From contig BAAHQB010000307.1 of the NCBI GenBank assembly GCA_054601695.1, positions 62,001 to 126,000 on the forward strand: DNA of 64,000 bases, in the 5' to 3' direction. Origin of the DNA: Amorphochlora amoebiformis (lineage: Eukaryota; Cercozoa; Chlorarachniophyceae). Below the pieces are notes generated by a model. That model made no database searches and was not told the origin of the DNA. It was given only the letters and a program-made list of their open reading frames with translations. Position 1 is the stretch's first letter; each line of letters starts with the position of its first letter. Made by a program: the position numbers and the translations under genes. Below are positions 1 through 64,000 of this stretch, one piece after another.

Positions 1-109
1 ATAATATATATATATATTTATTATGTATATATATATACATATTCAAACATATATATATATATATATATATAAATCTATGTATAAATCTATATACATATAT
101 ATATATATT

Positions 110-202
<93 letters not shown>

Positions 203-368
203 TATAAATACACATACATATATATTTACATACATATGTATATGTACATACCTACATATATATATATATACATATATATATATTTGAACATGTTAAGAGT
301 ATATATATATATATATATATATATATAACATATACATACGCATATATATGTATATATATATATATGTA

Positions 369-405
<37 letters not shown>

Positions 406-422
406 GTACATATAATATAGAC

Positions 423-11866
<11,444 letters not shown>

Positions 11867-12842
11867 GGACAGTCTCTAATTTCCCCCCGATGGTACCAAC
11901 GCCTACCTGTATTCTTGAATCTCTCCCTTCCACCATTCTTGTGTTGTTTGACACGATTATTTCTTCATACAAAATATTTCTTGATGGCTAGACTTATCAG
12001 ATGGGGTTAGAACCTACAGTACTGCATCAAAGGTGAGTATTAACAAAGTTGAGTGTTAGGAGACTTACTAATAACGCCTAAAGCGGTAGGCCAACGAGCA
12101 TAATCTCACTGACGAGTCTGACGCTCAACCTTGATATTCGCGACGGGAGAAATCTTGAGAACTTAGAGTCATTGAGACTAGTGAGAGCTCGGACTGAGTT
12201 TCGTCTCGGGCACGTGTAGATAGAATTCGAAGGCGGCAAACGCTATACATGGACTGAGTCTGGATGGTAATTAATACTAGTCGAGTAGTGCCACTAGTAT
12301 ACTAGATGCATACTGAAATAACTAGATTAAATTAAAATTTCGGATTTTCCATACCAACTAGACCAATAGCTAGAATAGACGGGTATAAAACTTTTACATA
12401 AGCTAGATAAGCGCAACATGCTGGTACCCACTGGCGTCATTTGAATATTCTAGATATTTTCCGATATACTTCCTTCCTCGGATTATTCACTCTTAGTTGT
12501 TTTAGTGTTAAAGGGGTACTCTATCTTCCTACGTGATCTAGGTGATGTAACACTGCGCCAGTCACATGCGACTTATGACTTATCATGGATATCCTCTAGA
12601 TCCTAGATATCAATCTAGTCAATAGAGTAGCTGGATGACAATTTCTAAATTGTCTATGGACTAGATGGACTAGCTGGAGAATGTTTTTTACGTTGTGATA
12701 CAACAATTTAATGCTAATTAAACTTTTTGCCATGCGCATTCCCGAGAGATCGATCGATGTCGTGGAATCATTTACTAGAATGAGGCTTGCCTCACGAATA
12801 CTTAAGGGTTCTGGCACGAGCAAATAGTCGATGTTAAAGTCG
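11867..12842. other. Intergenic region between two minus-strand genes
   Basis: About 1 kb of non-repetitive, moderately AT-rich DNA lies between the V-ATPase stop codon and the next minus-strand start. It is rich in CTAG words such as ACTAGAT and TCTAGAT. I find no convincing exon. It should hold the V-ATPase 3' end and the promoter of the downstream gene, but I cannot place either signal. Confidence 0.5.
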
Positions 12843-18286
<5,444 letters not shown>

Positions 18287-18617
18287 GGCCTCGCAGAGAA
18301 CAAGGGACTCACCAACCCAGTCCGCGACTCGCTGCTTTGGATAATTCCGCAAAATTAAAACCTGAAATCTCGGACAGTCCCGGATATGCGAAAAGCAGCT
18401 ACATATCATAGGATGAATATGTGAATATTTTACTTTTAATATCAGTCATATTAAAGAGAGATATAACACATATCTCTACCAATTTCTGCCACGTACACCA
18501 GAAATGTTGCAAAAATGGGGTCGCACGGGTGTCGGAGGTCGTGGATCCTGAGGGTCGTGCGCATTGTGGGGTTGCGTATAGCTTTGGGGTACCTTATAAT
18601 GACCATCGGTCAAGTGT
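18287..18617. promoter_or_regulatory. Head-to-head intergenic region (putative bidirectional promoter)
   Basis: About 330 bp separate the V-ATPase start codon (minus strand) from the first plausible ATG of the plus-strand gene at 18618. The stretch has normal base composition, unlike the introns. I cannot identify a TATA box or other defined element. The assignment rests only on gene orientation, and the plus-strand start is itself uncertain. Confidence 0.35.
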
Positions 18618-25078
<6,461 letters not shown>

Positions 25079-25440
25079 CTCTGACAATTCCTTTTCAAAT
25101 TCAAAACTCAAAGACATCCTATCCTTCCAAAACACCTCCCCTTCTCTCCGATTCTCTTGGATTCTTTAGAAATTTCTTGAACTTTCTCCCCAGCTATCAC
25201 TGTCGAAGCGTATCTATCTCTCTCTCTCTCTCACGTCTCTAAGAGTGCATGTATCTCGAAGCCTGTCTTGTCCAATGGACTTTGTTGGAGTTCCCTCGAG
25301 ACTCTCTATCAAAGCTCCCTCACTGTCGCGCTGTAACGTTTTGAAACGTTTATGTAACGGTTTAGCGGTAGTGTGATGTGTAACGTTGGTGTAATGTTGT
25401 AATGTTGATGTAATATGGTAACGTTGTTATGATATTATAT

Positions 25441-25528
<88 letters not shown>

Positions 25529-25830
25529 TTATAAAAAAAGATGTTATGATATCTGGTAACGTGGTAATATTTCGGTAACGTTGTCGTGATGTTGTAACGT
25601 TGTTATTGTATTGTACCGTACTTGTCATCATGTAGTACCACTGAACTCTCGTCAAGTTTTGAAACTTTTTTTGAATTCGTGATAGTGTAACGTTGTTGTA
25701 ACGTTGTGGTAACGTTGAAATTTGATAGTGTAACGCTATTGTAACGCTGTGGTAACGTTGAATTTGGTAACGTCTCGTTTGTGACGAAATTGTAACGTAG
25801 TGTATCATTAGGCGTTCCAGAAGTAGGCAA
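25079..25830. other. Region between two plus-strand genes, with GTAACGTTG repeats
   Basis: The first 250 bp after the stop codon are C/T-rich and of ordinary composition, probably 3' UTR. From about 25335 to 25800 the sequence is a loose repeat of GTAACGTTG-like words, interrupted by an AT tract. I see no exon on either strand that I trust. Confidence 0.5.
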
Positions 25831-31811
<5,981 letters not shown>

Positions 31812-31860
31812 GTACGTGTGGAGTATATATACAAGTACATTATAATATATATATACATAT

Positions 31861-31906
<46 letters not shown>

Positions 31907-31956
31907 GCATATATATTCATGTATATATAATACTAAGTCCATACAAGTACATTATA

Positions 31957-31987
<31 letters not shown>

Positions 31988-32129
31988 ACATATATATATA
32001 TACTTGTATATATAATACTAAGTCCATATATAAAGAAAAACGGCTCTATTCCAATCCTCACTTTCGAGCGCTTCATATATATATCTATACATATATATAT
32101 ACATACATATATATATATACGTATATAAT

Positions 32130-32172
32130 ATCCATTCGTAGAGTTCAAAGGGTTACATTCCAATACCTTGCT

Positions 32173-32211
<39 letters not shown>

Positions 32212-32232
32212 TATATACATATGTATATATAG

Positions 32233-32266
<34 letters not shown>

Positions 32267-32336
32267 ATAAATATATGTATATATACGTGTATAATATCAA
32301 TTCGTAGAGTTCAAAGCTTACATTCAAATACCTCGT

Positions 32337-32382
<46 letters not shown>

Positions 32383-32684
32383 AATGTATATATATATATA
32401 TAGATACATATATATATATCGATATATATATATACGTGTATAATATCCATTCGTAGAGTTCAAAGGTTACATTCAAATACCTGGTTATGTATATGTATAT
32501 ATATATATGTATATATATATGTATATGTATATATATATGTGTGTGTATGTGTGTGTATATGTATATATATAAAATATATATATATATATATATACGTGTG
32601 TATATATATGTATATTATATATATTTATATACGTATATAATATCTATTTGTAGAGTTCAAAGGGTTACATTCCAATACCTAGTT

Positions 32685-32731
<47 letters not shown>

Positions 32732-32755
32732 TATACACACACATATATATATATG

Positions 32756-32787
<32 letters not shown>

Positions 32788-32846
32788 TATGTATAATATC
32801 CATTCGTAGAGTTTAAAGGTTACATTCCAATACCTTGCTTGATATA

Positions 32847-32878
<32 letters not shown>

Positions 32879-32969
32879 GATATATATATATATATATATA
32901 TACATATATATATAATATCCATTCGTGGAGTTCAAAGGGTTACATTCAATGATATATATATATATATAA

Positions 32970-33003
<34 letters not shown>

Positions 33004-33066
33004 TTATACGTGTATAATATCCATTCGTAGAGTTCAAAGGTTACATTCAAATACCTGGTTTGATAT

Positions 33067-33108
<42 letters not shown>

Positions 33109-33150
33109 GTATATAATATGTATTCATAGAGTTCAAAGGGTTACATTCCA
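32130..33150 (-). repeat. Eight copies of an exon end with its 5' splice site
   Basis: On the minus strand each unit reads TCAAACCAG (or a variant), then GTATTGGAATGTAACCCTTT and GAACTCTACGAATGGATATT, followed by an AT tract. The first unit is the real end of exon 33207-33155. The others, at spacings of about 115-160 bp down to 32130, repeat the last bases of the exon and the start of the intron. Confidence 0.85.
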
Positions 33151-33154
33151 ATAC

Positions 33155-42274
<9,120 letters not shown>

Positions 42275-42536
42275 TATTGGGGTTAAAAAATAGGCGAACG
42301 TGCGAGCTTGACCCGTTCGCTTTCATCTCATCCGGAAAATGCCCCCGTCTTGGGTGTTTGCCAGACGGAATGTGCAGGAAAGTTCCGAAACACGTCAAGA
42401 TGGAAACATCACGCAACGTCACGGTATTTCACAACTTTTCCGTGATATTGCCTAGAGTCACGCAATTGATTGTCAGGAGCCTTGTGGTTGCTTCCTTCCC
42501 GCGCGTCTGGCGAGGAAGGCTTCGGTAAGGGTGTAA
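42275..42536. promoter_or_regulatory. 262-bp head-to-head promoter region
   Basis: The first codons of the CCCH gene (minus) and the SnoaL-like gene (plus) face away from each other across 262 bp of ordinary composition. The stretch must hold both 5' leaders and probably a shared promoter. It includes two near-palindromic ACGTCA words at 42395-42422, whose meaning I cannot judge. Confidence 0.5.
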
Positions 42537-45977
<3,441 letters not shown>

Positions 45978-46700
45978 GGGAGAGCAACGAATTCGAGGTG
46001 CATGACGGCTTGCCGTTCGCTAAATCATAGGCTAGACACCAGCATACTAATTACGAATTATTTACGAATATAAATTTATAATTTATGAATTCATGGATAT
46101 ATGCGGCTAACCGTGGCTTGCGGCATGGCAGTCTGGGCAGTAGCTATATTAATTTTAATATGATACGAAGTGCTACATGAATGCATAGCTCAGATTATTA
46201 TCTGCTACATGATGAACATGATGTGATGACGTAAACTAGAATCCATATCTAGATATCTAGAGTACCACCAGAAAATTACAATTTTCTACATGCAGTTTTG
46301 AGTTTTAGTATCTGTCAGCTACTAGAGCTAGTAGGCTAATGCTAGTAATGGTACCGGTGAGTATTAGTAGTAATGGACATCGAAAAATTACGTACTAATC
46401 TAGCAACGGTACGGTCAAGCCGGATGGATCTAACTCCGGTACACGTGACTCATTTGGAAGTGACAGTGTCAGTATTATCAATCGCAAATTCAAATTTAAA
46501 CCTTGCAAGAACTAGACTGCGTCATCGCAAATTCAAATTTAAACCCTGCAAGAATTGGACTGCGTCATAGTCTAAATAGAACTGTGCACACGGACTTCGT
46601 TCGACATTAGTGGCACGACGTGGACGGCAGATCTAAAGACGTCTGAGGCACGGTACAAGTTCTGCGACACGTGGACGCTCGCTCTCACCCATTGAAGCTT
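45978..46700. other. Non-repetitive region after the SnoaL-like gene
   Basis: About 700 bp of ordinary composition, CTAG-rich, with one 42-bp direct repeat (CGCAAATTCAAATTTAAACC at 46483 and 46525). No convincing exon is seen on either strand. Its texture resembles 12.0-12.8 kb and 33.7-34.2 kb. Confidence 0.4.
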
Positions 46701-46803
46701 AAAATTCGCCAGCCTTTAGTATATGCATATTAAATGTACATATGTGTTGTGTGAGCGTGTATAAACATACAAATAGAGGTGTTATACACACGCGCACATA
46801 CAC

Positions 46804-46901
<98 letters not shown>

Positions 46902-47002
46902 ATAAATATACAAATAGAGGTGTTATACACACGCGCATACACACACACACACACACACACACACGCAAACACACACACACACACACACACACGCAAACAC
47001 AC

Positions 47003-47041
<39 letters not shown>

Positions 47042-47098
47042 TATGTAGATATATATATATATACACGTAGATATATATATATATATACATATATATAC

Positions 47099-47141
<43 letters not shown>

Positions 47142-47172
47142 TGTAATTGCCTGGATTGTGGCCAATGCTTAC

Positions 47173-47217
47173 CTGACACCGGGAACAGATTCTACTAAAA
47201 CGAACCACCTAAGCAGG

Positions 47218-47279
<62 letters not shown>

Positions 47280-47346
47280 ATACACATTGTAATTATGTGA
47301 CCTCTAACTCTTTCTCGAGCTTTTGAACTTGTTCATAGAGCCTCTC
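47173..47346 (-). CDS. Two candidate exons, coiled-coil type
   Basis: Minus-strand exons 47346-47302 ([15 protein letters not shown]) and 47208-47173 ([12 protein letters not shown], with a strong GTAAGC donor) are both in phase 0 with AG and GT borders. The first is a textbook heptad coiled coil and the second ends in a C-x2-C pair. They may continue the exon at 47964-47824 if that one uses an internal GTGAGG donor after HDMDA. No function is assigned, and the rest of the gene is not found. Confidence 0.4.
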
Positions 47347-47428
47347 CTGACATTTATGCATTTATATATATATATATATATATATATTATGTATATATGT
47401 ATAGTATATATATATATATATGTATATA

Positions 47429-47466
<38 letters not shown>

Positions 47467-47470
47467 GTAA

Positions 47471-47536
<66 letters not shown>

Positions 47537-47553
47537 CGTATATATATATATAT

Positions 47554-47674
<121 letters not shown>

Positions 47675-47675
47675 T

Positions 47676-47718
<43 letters not shown>

Positions 47719-47823
47719 ATGTATGTATATTATGATGACGACGACGATAATGATGATGATGATATGTAACATCAGGGGTGTCTTGTTTTACTACATATAT
47801 GTTTGTGTGTATTATTAAAAGGG

Positions 47824-47964
47824 TCAACTCATTGCCCTTAACATCCCTCTGTCAGGCTCCCTCTCTCTCAGCGCCTTCCTCACCGCGTCCATGTCGTGCA
47901 GCTTCACTGCCCCTTCCAGGTCAGATATGCCGGCCACGCTCCCCTTTGAAGAATCAATCTCACT
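47824..47964 (-). CDS. Candidate terminal exon (ankyrin-like helix pair)
   Basis: After an acceptor ending TGCAG, an open frame of 46 codons reads SEIDSSKGSVAGISDLEGAV then KLHDMDAVRKALREREPDRG and stops. The DLEGAVKLHDMDAVRKALRE part looks like a helical repeat of ankyrin type, but one repeat is too little to be sure. It lies 545 bp from the divergent typA start, so it may be the 5' part of a minus-strand gene instead, spliced at an internal GTGAGG. Confidence 0.4.
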   Translation of the reverse strand, partial: SEIDSSKGSVAGISDLEGAVKLHDMDAVRKALREREPDRGMLRAMS

Positions 47965-48508
47965 CTGCACTCGACGGGGTTCCGAAGGTTCAGGTCGTTA
48001 AATTCTCTCGGTAATTCGGGCTTTCGGGGTTTGGCAGGTATCAATGGATATCTGTTCGGGTGCGATCGAGAAAGGATAGGTCTTTGGTCAACGTTTTGCA
48101 TCTGGAGGTGAGGATTGTTACTATTATGGGTGGTCAGAAGTAGGGGCTACGGAATGGAGATTATTAGAGGCTTTGTAGTATTTCATCATTTTCATGAGAC
48201 GTGAAAGTGTTGCAACTTGACGTGAAAGTGTTGCGACTTGCCATGAGAGCATTCCTCCAAAAGCAATAGTGTTTTGAGGGGCCGAACGTGTAGCAATTCC
48301 TTCATGGTGTGGTGAAACACTTCTGGCAGAACATCATTTCCCGCGAAACCCGGAGAGACACGTGTCTCGATCGATTGTTTTCGGATTTTGGGTAAATTTA
48401 AATAAACCTTTGAAACACCGGGATCCCAGCAAAAACTAACCCTATCAATCTCCAGAGAGTCTCCAATTTTAAGACCCGCTCCACACGTCGCAACCCCTGC
48501 CCACCACC

Positions 48509-63759
<15,251 letters not shown>

Positions 63760-63760
63760 G

Positions 63761-63810
<50 letters not shown>

Positions 63811-63861
63811 ATTCTTATTATTATTACTTCGTCAAGGGGGATGAAAATGCTTAAATATTTT

Positions 63862-63906
<45 letters not shown>

Positions 63907-63952
63907 TAATATATATACATATTTATCTATATATATCCCCTACCCAACCTTA

Positions 63953-64000
63953 TTCTCTAACCCTAACCCTAACCCTAACCCTAACCCTAACCCTAACCCT
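63953..64000 (+). repeat. CCCTAA telomeric-type array at the window end
   Basis: At least seven CCCTAA units follow TTATTCTCTAACCCT and run to the last base. The typA C-terminus has not yet been encoded, so the array is expected to be intronic unless the contig ends here. Confidence 0.95.

Noticed and set aside
32020-32080. Short segment open as [18 protein letters not shown] (plus) or [20 protein letters not shown] (minus)
   Set aside because: It could end either the plus-strand candidate gene or the CCCH gene. Neither side has two convincing borders, so it was left out of both models.

Overview
This is a nuclear genome fragment from a eukaryote, most likely a photosynthetic protist. Four things point there. 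(1) Every recognisable gene is broken into many very small exons (often 32-100 nt) with GT-AG borders and matching codon phases. (2) The spaces between exons are dominated by (AT)n dinucleotide tracts and minisatellites. (3) Vertebrate-type TTAGGG and variant TTAGGC repeats lie inside introns. (4) A TypA/BipA translation GTPase, a plastid or bacterial-type factor, carries an N-terminal signal-anchor-like stretch followed by an Arg/Ala/Ser-rich transit-like stretch, as expected for a complex (secondary) plastid. The species cannot be named from the sequence alone.

Layout, left to right. About 0.4-11.9 kb, minus strand: one multi-exon gene for a membrane protein with a single strong TM segment and a Cys-bearing C-terminal part, running off the left edge. 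12.8-18.3 kb, minus: a complete 15-exon V-type H+-ATPase subunit a (853 aa). 18.6-25.1 kb, plus: a complete 8-exon gene of unknown function, head to head with the V-ATPase gene. 25.8-31.8 kb, plus: a weaker chain of phase-compatible exons, also unknown. 33.2-42.3 kb, minus: a long multi-exon gene starting with two CCCH zinc fingers. 42.5-46.0 kb, plus: a complete 4-exon SnoaL/NTF2-like protein (216 aa), head to head with the CCCH gene. 47.2-48.0 kb, minus: three candidate exons. 48.5 kb to beyond the right edge, plus: typA, with 24 exons seen and the C-terminus outside the window.

The most unusual property is how the introns have grown. At more than a dozen places the tandem repeat filling an intron carries copies of the adjacent exon-intron junction: the end of the upstream exon with its 5' splice site, or the 3' splice site with the start of the downstream exon. 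In typA, copies of pieces encoding conserved GTPase segments sit in the following intron with intact GT donors. In one intron the splice donor is itself the first GTTAGG of a telomeric repeat array. A dispersed 300-600 bp element family with an A-box-like GCAGCGG start also sits in several introns, in both orientations.

The gene models below were built by hand from splice borders, reading frame and phase. The V-ATPase, TypA and SnoaL models are secure because known family motifs run across the joins. The other models rest on phase coherence and protein-like codon content and need transcript evidence.
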